Source: Mastigamoeba balamuthi (taxonomy: Eukaryota > Evosea > Mastigamoebida > Mastigamoebidae). Taken from it: DNA of 64,000 nt. Shown here in pieces: positions 53,362-63,771 of this stretch. The notes under the pieces are model-generated. The model had not been told where the DNA came from, did no database searches, and saw nothing but the letters and a program-made list of their open reading frames with translations. The stretch covers positions 83,805 through 147,804 of the forward strand of contig CACRSC010000102.1 in the NCBI GenBank assembly GCA_902651635.1, in the 5' to 3' direction. The stretch's first letter is position 1. The number at the start of each line of letters is the position of its first letter. The translations under genes and the position numbers were made by a program.

Positions 53362-53520
53362 GGAGCCGTCGCAGCCGAAGTCCTCGCGGGGCCGCCGCTG
53401 TTCTGTTCAGCGCTGAAACCCCGGCAGCGCTCGTGAGGGCCGCGGTGCCATTCCTGTCATCGAGGCCGACGAGGGCGACGAGGACCTGGTGCGGCTTGTG
53501 GCTCGCTGCTCGTCGCGGTG
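53362..53520 (+). pseudogene. Fragment of the pseudokinase gene
   Basis: Matches 37,812-37,970 in pseudokinase exon 2 (shared GCCGAAGTCCT.GCGGGG, CATCGAGGCCGACGAGGGCG and ACGAGGACCTGG) with several small indels and point differences. It covers the region encoding AAEVLAGAPLFSAETL to RLVASLLVAR but has no start, no splice context and no intact frame. It is another host gene scrap lying between TIR copies. Confidence 0.75.
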
Positions 53521-53624
53521 GCAGTGATCACGGTCTGAACTGGGAACTGCAGTCTCACATCAGAAGCCACTGGTCGACAGAAAACTGAGATCATGGGATG
53601 GTGGTTCTTCTTGAGAACTTGGGC

Positions 53625-53765
53625 GGTAGAGAGGGCCAGGGCCAAAGGGAAGCTACTAGACCTGAAACGCACAGCCGAAGCAGATCAACAAGGCAAGCCA
53701 CAAGGTCCCAAAAGAGGCAACCAAGCACAAGCCCGTCAAAAAAAGCTCGATTGCAGAGGGGCTGC
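53625..53765. mobile_element. Solo fragment of a right-hand TIR
   Basis: GAGAGGGCCAGGGCCAAAGG, ACGCACAGCCGAAGCAGA, CACAAGCCC and GATTGCAGAGGGG match the outer part of the right TIR (compare 57,320-57,465), in the same orientation. It may be the end of a mostly deleted element lying to its left, or a rearranged border of the unit carrying VMO-I gene 2. Confidence 0.55.
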
Positions 53766-54414
53766 TGTCTGCGGCGATAGGTAGCCAAGCTTCGCGTACT
53801 GCGAGGTCTCACATTTTTGCCTCGATCTGAATCCAGACTGTTCCTCTGTAGGAATGTGGAGACGGCCAGCACTGCTCTCGATTCCCTAGTGGTACCCAGC
53901 CCTCGTGGCCCGACGTGGGACTTGTGCACCAGGCTGAAGGTGAAGTTCTGAAGGTCCCCCAGTGATTTTCCTACCAGCCCAAACGCTGGTGGAAAACGGG
54001 CGAGAATTCCAACAACAAGACCTCTGTTGTTGTCCTGGAAGGACGGATGCTCGGGCTCGGCGCGCGAGTACAGGCCATCAGAGCTCACGCCGAGCCATAA
54101 GGACCCTCACCCAGATCAATGCAGCACGCCCTCAGTGTCGATGACGCCATTATGCCCCGACACCTGCATTTACATCGCCGTGGAATTGTCCCGGCCTTCC
54201 TTGTTGACTCCTCTTCAGAACCACAGAGCAGTTGCCTTGCGCTCCGCCACAGCGAGGGGCATCAGCTACCCAAGCGTATTTGCCACTGAATCGAGTTCCT
54301 TCTAGCACCGGCGTCTACCCGTGTGCGGTGACATTTTTCGCGCACTTCGCACTTTGAACCAATTGTCACGAGCAGTGTGTCCGCCCTGTTGCAATCCAAA
54401 GCAGAGTTTCCTCC
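53766..54414 (+). promoter_or_regulatory. 5' region of VMO-I gene 2
   Basis: No coding region recognised. About 54,040-54,414 is diverged but alignable with 6,820-7,236 upstream of VMO-I gene 1 (CGCG..GTACAGGCCATCAG, CCTTCCTTG..GACTCCTCTTCAGA, TTTGAACCA), so the paralogues share ancestral 5' sequence. A CAATTG lies at about 54,360. Confidence 0.4.
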
Positions 54415-55934
54415 ATGCCCGCCTCGTCTGCTGCCACGCTCGCCCTCGCGGTGGCCCTGGGCCTCGCAGCCTCCGAGGGCGCGTCGAGCTCAGCTCGCGG
54501 CCCTGCTATCAACTTCACGGGGGTCTGGGGCTCCTGGGGGCCATGGGACCACTGCCCCCTCGGCACCGTCACCGTCGGGATGCGCACCAAGAGCCAGCAC
54601 GACAAGGAGAAAGACACCGCGGCGATGACCGCCATCCGTCTCTACTGCCAGGCGCCCGGCGACAGCAGCCCCAGGGCAGATCTCCCCAAGGGCCCCGTGT
54701 CCTCCAAGGGCGAAGAGGGCGACTGGGACGAGAAGCCGACGTTCTGCCCCGACAACGTACTTTCGCTCCACCCTCTCTCTGTTGCTCCTGCCTGGCTCTC
54801 AGCTCTCTCGCTGACCCGTGGCCCGCGAGCAGTACTACGTGGCGGGGTTTGTGCTGCGGTGGCTGCCGGACCAGGGCCCCCAGGCAGACAACAGCGCCGT
54901 CAACCAGATCAGGTTCTTCTGCAGGGACTGGAGAGGGCGCGTGTGGGCCAGCAGCGCCCTGGGCAGGACCGAGCACGGCACGTGGAACACCACGCTCTGG
55001 TGCCCCAACGGCACCGCGGTGGCCGGCCTGTCGACACAAGTGCAGGGGAAGTCCGACGGAGACAACGACGACAACCACGATAAAGACCAAGACGATGACG
55101 ACCACCACCACCACGACGAAGACGTCGACAACACGGGGCTCAACGGGGTGGCGTTTGAGTGCCTGGCGTCCCTCAGGAGCTGCGCTGCCATTGGCGACCC
55201 GGACGAATGCGCGGACCCCAGCAACAACTGCAGCTGGTGTGGCCCCCGCTGCGCACCGCGCGGCGAGTGCCTGCAGTGTGCAGGCATCGCGTCGCGGGCC
55301 ACGTGCCTCTCGGGCAACGCGTCACTGCATTGCTCGTGGTGCGCGGGCTCCTGCACTGACGCGCTGCGGTGCCACTGCGCTGAGATGGACTACGGCCTGT
55401 GCACGGCCTCGGGCCCTCGCTGCAGGTGGTGCTCGGACAGCTGCGCAGATGCGCCCGCAGAGTGTCCACAGGAGGATATGGTGGTCGTGACCCTCAAGTT
55501 CGGTCTGTCCTCAGTTCCGTTGAATCATGCGACTGATCGCTCTCTCCGTAGCTGTGGGGCTCAACGTCTCCGAGCTGGAGCTCCTCCGCCTCGAGATCGC
55601 TGAGAAGCTCCAGGTCGACCCCGCGATGGTCCGGGTTGTCCCGTCCGAAGACGCCGTCGCAGGCAGCGGCAGCGGCAGCAGCGAGGTCGCTCTGGACATC
55701 TCCATCCCGGGCAGCAAGGAGGGCACGTTCGAGACGCTGGTGAAGAACCCCGACAGCAGCTGGTACCTGGGAGGGCTGACCAAGCACACCGACCGCAGCT
55801 GGGGCATCAGGAAGAAGGTCGCCGCGAGAAGCGCCGTGGACAGTGCTGCGAGCCCTGCCTCCTTCGTGGGTGTCGTGCCCCTGTATACCGCAGTCGCCTC
55901 CCTGGTTGCCTCCTCTGGTGCTCGGTACCTCTGA
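54415..55934 (+). CDS. Secreted VMO-I-domain, Cys-rich protein 2
   Basis: Exons 54415-54756, 54830-55502 and 55552-55934 keep frame; 465 residues. The architecture is the same as gene 1: signal peptide, three VMO-I repeats (GVWGSWGPWDHCP, YYVAGFVLRW, TTLWCPNGTAVAGL), Cys-rich CSWC units, a SEA-like part and a hydrophobic C-terminus (TAVASLVASSGARYL, weaker than in gene 1). Long stretches are identical to gene 1, chiefly exon 2. The striking difference is a 25-residue acidic/His-rich insertion in the third VMO-I repeat (DNDDNHDKDQDDDDHHHHDE), absent from gene 1, which could bind divalent metal. Intron positions and phases are conserved, and introns are only 73 and 49 bases. All Cys seen in gene 1 are kept, so the gene looks functional. 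A right-type TIR lies 1.1 kb downstream. Confidence 0.85.
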
Positions 55935-57018
55935 GTGCCGTGTGCATCGCCGACATCTTCTTCCTTGCGACCACCGGGCTTGCCGAGACAACGGACGTGA
56001 ACAAGGGTGCTGAGGCAGGACAACTGCTGAGTCGCAGTAAAGGCACTGGAAAGCGCACTGCGCAGCTCAACATATGTGAAGCACACAATGGTTTCTCACT
56101 TGTGCCAACCCGCCCAGTGCCCCAGTGCTGCGCTCTCTTCCAATTGATTCTCTGCCACCGGGTCGTAGGTGAGGCCCGCTTGATTCTGTTGTTGGTCTCC
56201 CCTCCGCTGGTTCTCAGGGAGTTGCTCAGATCGCAATGGCAGAGCAGTGCAGCCGACCCCTCGGGACTCCTGTCCGTCCACTGTCCGTGGCTTCTGCGAA
56301 CCCCGATGTTACGGAAAATATCGGACATCTGTCGTAGCTGCAGTGGTGAGCATGCTGTGCTTTTCCAGTGTGCTGCCTTGTGCTGTCACTGCCTCTGTGA
56401 GAAACGAGGTGCTATGGTTACCGAGAGCCGACCAGACCATTCAGAGACTTCTGCAATTGCTCAGCCAATATCTGCGCAAGTGCCGATGCAGAAAGGAGAA
56501 GGGAGACGAGAACGGCGACACCGTTCTCATTCGAGCGCTGAGCTGTGGCGTTTCACTGGCCCTTAAATGCACCGGATCAGAAGCCTCTGCGTGCGCAGGT
56601 GGGACCGCATCGGCCAGCTGCGATAAGCCCCACAGAGGTGATTTTCCGCAGGATTTCCCGCGCTCTGCCATGCGGAGGAGCAAACACTGTGCCAGCATCC
56701 AGAGAGCGCTCTGTAACTCCAGCGGACGCTCGGACGGTGAGCGCAGACACCCTCTAGTGATGTGCAGCACCGGACAGACCTCGGCTCTGCCGTGTAGTCC
56801 CTCCGCTACCCCGTCTGTGCAAGTTGGCTCAGTTATCTCTCACGGCCAATCACTGATGCGGCACAGACCAAGGGGCAGTGCTGGCGCTGGATGGCGTGCG
56901 CTCTGTCGGAAGCACAGGGAGGGGGAGACCTCGTGCTGCTGCTGATCCGCGGGTACGTCGAGACAGAGCAAAGAAAGGGCACGATCACATTAATTCAAAA
57001 AAGAAGACGCATACCGTT
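55935..57018. other. 3' region of VMO-I gene 2
   Basis: No gene recognised. Open frames here show no family resemblance. Near 56,920-57,018 the sequence begins to resemble the inner side of TIR elements (CCTCGTGCTGCTGCTGAT; GTTGACCCATAATCG). Confidence 0.4.
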
Positions 57019-57460
57019 GACCCATAATCGCTTGTGCATGGATGCAAGCCCAGCCAACAAATATCCGAAAAATACCGGGAGTGGTTGGGGTGTAGTGGTA
57101 ACCCTGGCAGCATCTCAAACGGACACCAGTCTGGGAGAGAGGAAGCGCCAAACACAAGCCACTCCACACACAGTGACTCCAGCACACTAAGCTGTTATCA
57201 CACAGCTGGCAGGCCACACGAGCTGCTGGCGTGCGGACACATCGGATGCCCCCCCCCCTTCGTGGTACACACCCGCCTCCGCCTCCTTCCCCTGGAGGGC
57301 GAGAAAGAGAGCGAGAGAGGGCTAGACCCAAAGGGGAGCTACCAAACCGAGGCATATCCAAAACACAGCAGCAGGGCCCTCCACAAGGGCCCCAAATGAG
57401 GCAAACCACTGCACAGATAACAACACAACCGCACAAGCCCAATCAACAAAGTTGGATTGC
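57019..57460. mobile_element. Right-hand TIR copy downstream of VMO-I gene 2
   Basis: About 440 bases matching the right TIRs of elements 1 and 2 (CCCATAATCGCTTGTG, GGTTGGGGTGTAGTGGTA, GAGGCAAACCACTGCACAGA, AATCAACAAAGTTGGATTGC). It is more diverged than the others, with many C-to-T changes. A matching left TIR in proper orientation was not found, so the unit carrying VMO-I gene 2 is incomplete or rearranged. Confidence 0.7.
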
Positions 57461-58092
57461 AGAGGGGGGAAGGGATGAAGTACTGGTAGTCTGGCTGGTG
57501 GGATCCCTCGAACCATATTGGTCAGAGGGTCTCTGTTTTTGTCCTGAAAGAAGCCGGTGTGCCAGGCCATCTGTAATCACTTTGAGGCTCCAATGCTCGC
57601 ATCAGCTGCAATTAACTGCAACCAGGGCTTGGGTTGATCGTAAACAGGTCCATAAGTTGTCGACGACTGTATCGCCAGAGCCGCACAGAACGGGCCTGGA
57701 AGCGTTTCGATGTGCCTCGTTTCTCAATTCGCATTCCATTCAATTCATCCCCTCCCCCGGTGCTACACATACCGAAATGGTGACCACTCACTGTGCTCTC
57801 AAGTCAATGGGGTCTTCGTCTGCGTGCACGCATCTAAAGAGGGTGAGGTAGACAAGCGGAGACTGCAGAACGTCTCGCTTGAAAAACGTGCGACCAGTTC
57901 GGCGCTGGTACCGACCAACGGAGATCAGCCATCGCCAACCAGTTCCGCATGCCGCCCGCCAGGTGCTCATACGCCAAATGGCCCAGAGCAACACGTTGTT
58001 CTGAGCCCCCGCAGGGCGTAGCCTGCGTGCTGCGTGCGTTTGCCTGGCGCACAAAAACACAATACCACTCAGCGTGCCCTGCGGGCCGCTCC
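57461..58092. other. Intergenic, no gene recognised
   Basis: Between the TIR copy and the 3' end of the phosphodiesterase gene. Its first 80 bases resemble other element outer flanks (TGGTGGGATCCCTCG.ACCATATTGGTCAGAGGGTC). Beyond that, nothing recognisable. Confidence 0.4.
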
Positions 58093-60400
58093 TCACTTGG
58101 GGTCCGCGAGGCACTGCGTCCTGAGCTCCTGCGTGGCGTATGCGAGCGAGCAGAACACCTGCTTCCTGCACTCGGCGTCGCAGGGCAGCGGCCTCTCGTC
58201 CCCCTTGGTGGTCAGCAGGCGGTTGTACGTGGCCGCCGTGGCCTCGTCCTGCAGTATGCGTGCGAGCAGCCTGTCCCACGACGCCAGGCTCAGGTCCTCC
58301 ATCCCGTACTCCTCCCTCATCTCGTAGAACAGCTTCATCTGCAGCTGCGCACCGCGGGGCCATCGTGGGTCTCGTGCCTGGTGCTGGCTGGGTGGGTGGG
58401 GGCATACCGTGCCCAGGCGGTTCGAGGCTGCGACGTCGGCGTGGAACGTGCGGATCTCCTGCTCCTCGAGCGTGCGGGGGTCGAAGGTGGCGACCCGGAT
58501 GCTGGGCCAGATGCCGCCCTTGCCCGACGTGCTGGGCGCGACGAAGCTCACCGACGTCGAGGGAGCCCCCAGGTGCGCCCGCACAAACTGCAGGTGGTCC
58601 GTGTGCAGGTGCCCGTAGAACGACCTGCGCAGCGCAGCCGCCCCGCCCCCGCGGCCTCCCGTCAGTCCGCTATTGCATCTCACGCGCTCCAACACGCGGC
58701 GAGAGCCCCCGGCACCGCTGAGAACAGCTTCTCCAGAGGCTGTACCCTGGGGGATGGGGGAGTGTCTTGTGGAGTAGCGGCGAGGCCAGCAGGGCGTGCA
58801 GGGCGGCATGCGGTGCGGTGTGTGGGGAGTGGGAGTGAGCACCTGGTGACCTGGGGGTGGCGGGCGAGGAGGTCGTTGAGGAAGTCGGTCCAGTTGCTCT
58901 TCTCGGCGCCGCTGGTGGGGATGTGGCCGAGCAGCCACGTGCGCTCGCCGTTGGCTGCGGCCCTGCCGAGCTCGCCGGCGAGCCAGCGCTTCATGCCTGT
59001 GGGGTCGCTGGACCAGACCTCGTAGTTCTCGGGGGAGATCCAGAGGCTGTTGGTCGACACGACCCTGTGCCCGCCCCTGTGCAGCACGCTGTAGTACCCC
59101 CACTCCCCCGCCGTCCGATCCCCCACGCCGCTCAGGTTGTACTTGTTCCTGCCACACCGCAGTGAGCCAGCACACAGAGGACGCACACACAGAGAGCTAC
59201 ATGCACAGGTGACTCAATTCAAGAGAGCTGCACCACTGAGGACACAAAAGAGCCCCGCTGTGTCTCTGGTGGCTTTGCTTCCCCTCTGTGTACCCCTCTG
59301 TGTGGCTCTCTCTGCTCTCAGCCGAGGGCTAAGCAGAGGGCACACAGAGGGACACACATAGAGAACCCCCCGAGAGCTACACAGAATGCGCAGAGAAGGA
59401 TACTCGGGAGGTACACAGAGGGCTAAACAGAGGAGCACACACAGAGAGAGCCACGTAGCCGGCGACGCGGGGGGCGCACCAGACAGAGACCAGCTCCGAG
59501 ACGATGGCCTGCCGGATCTTGGGCAGCAGGATGTTGACGGGGAACGTCTCGTGGTTGCCCAGCGACGGGTACACCGGCGCCTCTGTTGCGTGGCGTGCGT
59601 GGCGGTTAGCGTGGTCACGGAATTATCCGCGAAATTTCTCAGGAAAAGGGGGTTATTCCAAACGGCGGGAAATCTGACCAGGGAAATGCTTGCGGATGGA
59701 CGAGCAGAGCAGCTCCCACGTCTTGACAATCACGGGGTTGATGGTGGTCACCACGCTGTGCGGCGGCAGGTCGCCCTGGGCGTTGGCAGACGGCAGAGTG
59801 AGCGCGTCGGGATGCGACAGCAATGTAGAATCCAGAGGGGGGATATGAAATCCAAGAAATGCCGGTGACACGTCATAATGTCAGAACACGCGGCCCCCCA
59901 AGCAGCGCGGCACGGCACGCGGGGGGGCCGACGGCGGCTACTGACCGTGAGCAGTATGAGGTCCGGGTCGGGGTACATGGCCCGGATGGCGCCGAGCATC
60001 TCGTCGAAGAGCCTCGGGGGCGCGTCGCACTTGTCGTGCCCGTAGGGCCCTGCGGCGCACGCGCGCGTCAGCCGCTCCACGTCACAATGATGCTGCCACG
60101 TCATGCGGAATTCGTGCCTGCTTTTCCGGGGCCCAGTGACGTGGCGTGACAGCAGGGCATCGTCGTGAACTGGTACGTGGCGCAGTCGGTCGAGGTCCCT
60201 GGGGCAGCAGAGGGGCGTCAGCAGAGAAGGGGAGGGTGACGTGCCCTCGAGGTAGTAGGGGTCCACGTGGGGGTCTGTGATGTGGATGTAGTAGGGCAGC
60301 CCTGCGTCTGACGCGACAGCGTGCACAGCCACAGCCAGCACGGCGATCCCCAGGCACCACGCCGACCTGCACGGGCATTTCGTCGGACATCTGGAGGGAC
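58093..60400 (-). CDS. Acid-sphingomyelinase-like secreted phosphodiesterase
   Basis: Calcineurin-like metallophosphoesterase of the ASM/SMPDL type, probably lysosomal or secreted, hydrolysing a phosphodiester such as sphingomyelin or a nucleotide. Read from 60.4 kb downward: signal-like helix (CLGIAVLAVAVHAVASDAG), then all five metal motifs in order across the exons: YYIHITDPHVDPYYLEG (near 60,280), LLT/GDLPPHSVV (join of 59,942 and 59,770), APVYPSLGNHETFP (near 59,560), WLLGHIPTSGAEKSNW (near 58,930) and SFYGHLHTDHLQFV (near 58,610). A Cys-rich piece (TYQFTTMPC; YGHDKCDAP) precedes the second motif, as in ASM. The last exon has CDAECRKQVFCSLAYAT and stops at 58093. At least seven exons; first exon and start codon were not placed. 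The catalytic set looks complete. One intron carries CACAGAGG-type repeats. Confidence 0.8.
59160..59460. repeat. Intronic CACAGAGG/AGAGAGC repeat
   Basis: Irregular tandem copies of ACACAGAGGG/CACACAGAGAG fill most of an intron of the phosphodiesterase gene, with both-strand variants (CCCCTCTGTGT). Likely unstable simple sequence. Confidence 0.7.
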
Positions 60401-60580
60401 AACGCAAGAGGGCGCGGGGGGAGTGCGAGTGGGGCGACGCTCGCACATCGTTCAGGGGGTGCGTTCCGAAAATAACCAAAAGCAGGGATTATTCTCTCGG
60501 ATACGCCCCACGTCATCGGGCGAATCTCGTGTGGCGGAATCCGAGAGGTCCACAAAATATCTCGCTCCTCTCGCGCAGGA

Positions 60581-61560
60581 ATGCTCTACACGTACCGCGG
60601 CGCCCCGCAGCGAGGGCCCCACGCGCAGCTCCCGGCCTCCCTGCGCCACGCCCTCCGCACGCTGCTGCGCCGCCACCCGCTCCTCTGTGTCGCCGCCGCG
60701 GCGCTGGCGGCCGTCGCGTCGCTCGTCGTGCTGGCGCGCGCGCTGGTCGCCGCGGCCTCCGACCCCCGCGCGGCGCCCGCGGCCCTCGGTGAGCCCCGCC
60801 GCGCGCGGCCCAACATGTCCGCCGTCCTCGCGCTGCTGGGCGACCGCGGCGAGGAGTGGCTCATGGGCGACCGCGTCCAGTTCGACCGCGCCGTCGTCGA
60901 CAAGTCCGCACTCTCTTCATTCGTGGAATCTAGATTCGGGAATATCTGATGTGGAATTCCCGAATCGGAAAATGATCTAAAGATCTCTCCCCCCTCCCTC
61001 CCTCCTGACGCGGTGGTCTCGGGGCCCCCCAGGGAGCGGGACCAGGCGTGGGACATGGTCATGCTGGCGCGGAAGCTGGGGTCGCTGCCCGAGCCGTTCG
61101 CGCCGGCCAAGGGCTGGGCCGAGCGCGGCATCGCGCTGACGTGCTCGAGCAGCTCGTTCGACATCTGCCTCTTCAACGTCCGCATGATCCGCGAGATCCA
61201 CCGCGTGGATCTCCCGATAGGTGCGGGGGGGAAGTGATCTGGTAGATTCTCCCGAAGTCCCCAAAAGGGACAAAATTCCGGATTCTCCTCTGGCACGCCG
61301 GGGATGGAAAATATCTGTCGAATCCCAATTTTGGAATTCCGGAAGCTCTTTATGACGTCATAACGGGGCAGAGGTGTGGTCGAGCACGGGCGACCTGACG
61401 TTTGAGCAGCGCGAGAGGCTGCTGGCGGTGCGGGACAGCCACGGGGCGCCGCCGCGGCTGCGGGTGGTCAACGAGATCGCCGCCGACTACATCAAGTGGT
61501 TCGGCCCCGCGCGGCGCTGGACCCCGCGCAACTGGAACCGCAACTTCCGTGCGGGCTGCN
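60581..61560 (+). CDS. GT71/MNN1-like type II membrane glycosyltransferase (3' end in gap)
   Basis: Starts at ATG 60581 (MLYTYRGAPQRG). Residues about 35-62 form a single signal-anchor helix (LLCVAAAALAAVASLVVLAR), typical of a Golgi type II enzyme. The stem and first domain run to about 60,900, then an A+T-rich intron. Exon 2 begins after CCCCAG near 61,033 (ERDQAWDMVMLARKLGSLPE; FDICLFNVRMIREIHRVDLP) and ends near 61,219. The next exon at 61,372 restores VDLPIEVWSSTGDLTFEQRE and continues to RRWTPRNWNRNFRAGC at the gap. The LP(V/I)EVW..gdL pattern after a predicted helix is that of alpha-mannosyltransferases of the MNN1/GT71 type. The DxD-bearing core would lie in the missing sequence. Role in glycoprotein or glycolipid mannosylation is inferred. 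Confidence 0.65.
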
Positions 61561-62393
61561 NNNNNNNNNNNNNNNNNNNNNNNNNNNNNNNNNNNNNNNN
61601 NNNNNNNNNNNNNNNNNNNNNNNNNNNNNNNNNNNNNNNNNNNNNNNNNNNNNNNNNNNNNNNNNNNNNNNNNNNNNNNNNNNNNNNNNNNNNNNNNNNN
61701 NNNNNNNNNNNNNNNNNNNNNNNNNNNNNNNNNNNNNNNNNNNNNNNNNNNNNNNNNNNNNNNNNNNNNNNNNNNNNNNNNNNNNNNNNNNNNNNNNNNN
61801 NNNNNNNNNNNNNNNNNNNNNNNNNNNNNNNNNNNNNNNNNNNNNNNNNNNNNNNNNNNNNNNNNNNNNNNNNNNNNNNNNNNNNNNNNNNNNNNNNNNN
61901 NNNNNNNNNNNNNNNNNNNNNNNNNNNNNNNNNNNNNNNNNNNNNNNNNNNNNNNNNNNNNNNNNNNNNNNNNNNNNNNNNNNNNNNNNNNNNNNNNNNN
62001 NNNNNNNNNNNNNNNNNNNNNNNNNNNNNNNNNNNNNNNNNNNNNNNNNNNNNNNNNNNNNNNNNNNNNNNNNNNNNNNNNNNNNNNNNNNNNNNNNNNN
62101 NNNNNNNNNNNNNNNNNNNNNNNNNNNNNNNNNNNNNNNNNNNNNNNNNNNNNNNNNNNNNNNNNNNNNNNNNNNNNNNNNNNNNNNNNNNNNNNNNNNN
62201 NNNNNNNNNNNNNNNNNNNNNNNNNNNNNNNNNNNNNNNNNNNNNNNNNNNNNNNNNNNNNNNNNNNNNNNNNNNNNNNNNNNNNNNNNNNNNNNNNNNN
62301 NNNNNNNNNNNNNNNNNNNNNNNNNNNNNNNNNNNNNNNNNNNNNNNNNNNNNNNNNNNNNNNNNNNNNGGGGGGGGGGGGGGGGGGGGGGGG
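61560..62393. other. Assembly gap (810 N) with poly-G edge
   Basis: Ns from 61,560 to 62,369, followed by 24 G at 62,370-62,393. The homopolymer at the gap edge is probably the cause of the break or a sequencing artefact. The gap hides the end of the glycosyltransferase and of the convergent gene on the other strand. Confidence 0.95.
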
Positions 62394-62441
62394 AGCCCGG
62401 CGTCAATTGATTTGGGCGCGTTGGGCAGGAGGGCAGCGGAC

Positions 62442-63771
62442 CTGGGCGGAGCGGGCGACGATGGTGAGGCCGCCGCCGGGCTCGCGGCGCTCGTAGACGA
62501 GGAGGCAGAAGTCCCTGTTGGCGAGGAGGAGGCCGGGGTTGAGGACCATGTGCGCCGTGTAGGCCTGCGCAGAGCCCATCTCGACGCTGCGCGCGGCGGC
62601 GGGGTCGACGGCGGCCAGCTCGGCGGCGGGCACGTCGCGCACGCGCGTGAAGGCGCGGACGCACTTGTCCCACGACCTGCGCCACTCGGTCACAAACGCG
62701 TCGCGCACTGGGGGGGTCGGGGGCGACGTGTCAATTGAACCCGACAGCGGACAACATAGGGACAACGACTTGGGTGCATGGTGCACTGACGCAATACAGT
62801 GGCGGCGCCACAGGGGCACCAGCTCTCATCAGTGGGGGCCGCGCCATCGCGGACATCATGGCCAAGCTCGTAGAGAAGCAGAGCTGCGGGCACAGAACTG
62901 CCCTCCAGCCCCCAAATCACAGTGAGTGCCCCACACAACCAAAGAGGCTGGGTCCACAGCAAAAGCGCCAAGCACACCCAGTACAGGAAACAGCACAACG
63001 AGAGCAGCGCAGAACAAGCACAGCGACAAGAGCTGCAACAACTAAACAGGCACAGCACAACAGCACAACAGCACAACAGCAGCAGCAGCAAACACAGCTA
63101 CAAGCAGCACAACAGTACGACAGTACAACAGACGCAGCACAGCAAGCAACGAGAAAGAGTGGCAACAACTCAAGAGGGACATCACAGCAGCAGCAGCAGC
63201 AGCAGCAGCACAAAGAGAGTAGAGCAGAGCAGCAGAGCAGCAGCAGCAGCAAACAGAGCAATCAGGGAGGCAAGAGCGGCGACAACACAGGAGGCGCAGC
63301 AGTGCAGCGGTGGAGCGCACCTGCGTCGGGGGCCGTGCGCACGCGGGAGGCGACGGCGCGGCCGCAGGGCCCGCGCGAGGCGAGGCGGACGCGGGCCGCG
63401 GGCTGGAAGGGGGCGGCAGCCCACAGCGACGACGCGTTGGCGGCGACCCGCGCGAACTCGTCGGCCTCTGGCGCCCCGAGGACCTCCGCCAGCGACCCCC
63501 CGCCGTAGGCCAGCGCCAGCACCAGCGGGGCCTCTGCGGGGAAGTCGGCGTCGGGGGGGATGGGGGCGGCGGCGTCGAGGGCTGCGCGGGGGTCGGTGGG
63601 GAGGCTGAGGGCCAGCGACGACGAGGGCGCCGTCACCCCGAAGACCGCACGCGAGGCGCGCAGGGCGTCGCCCCACGTCGTCAGCGTCGCGCGGTCCAGC
63701 CGCGCCACCTGCCCGTTGGCCGCGACGCACAGGCACCGCGCGGGCAGCGCCGGGCTGTGCGCGGCAATCAT
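62442..63771 (-). CDS. Hypothetical protein, 3' part hidden by gap
   Basis: Start 63771 (MIAAHSPALPARCLCVAANG). Exon 1 runs to 63,322. It is followed by a 612-base intron (63,321-62,710, with CAATTG at 62,732 and Gln-codon-like CAG/CAA repeats) and exon 2 from 62,709 to 62,442, which ends at a GTCCGC donor. Further exons lie in the gap. Exon 1: LCVAANGQVARLDRATLTTW, SLALSLPTDPRAALDAA, LVLALAYGGGSLAEVLGAPE. Exon 2: VRDAFVTEWRRSWDKCVRAF, SAQAYTAHMVLNPGLLLANR, DFCLLVYERREPGGGLTIVA. No family is recognised. The N-terminus has a ubiquitin-like/PB1-like rhythm, but that is only an impression. It is convergent with the glycosyltransferase. Confidence 0.6.
62960..63265. repeat. CAG/CAA-rich low-complexity intron
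   Basis: Interrupted (CAGCA/ACAGCA)n tracts including a pure CAG run near 63,186-63,210, within the intron of the minus-strand gene (CTG on the transcript). Such tracts are length-unstable. Confidence 0.8.

Noticed and set aside
53625-53765. Left TIR of a complete element enclosing VMO-I gene 2
   Set aside because: Its orientation is that of a right end, so it cannot be the partner of the TIR at 57.0-57.5 kb without a rearrangement.
61374-62738. Open frames spanning the N run
   Set aside because: They exist only because Ns were translated as X; genes on the two sides are on opposite strands.
62960-63265. CAG/CAA tract as a poly-Gln protein
   Set aside because: It is in an intron of the minus-strand gene with good splice borders; the plus-strand frames are repeat-driven.
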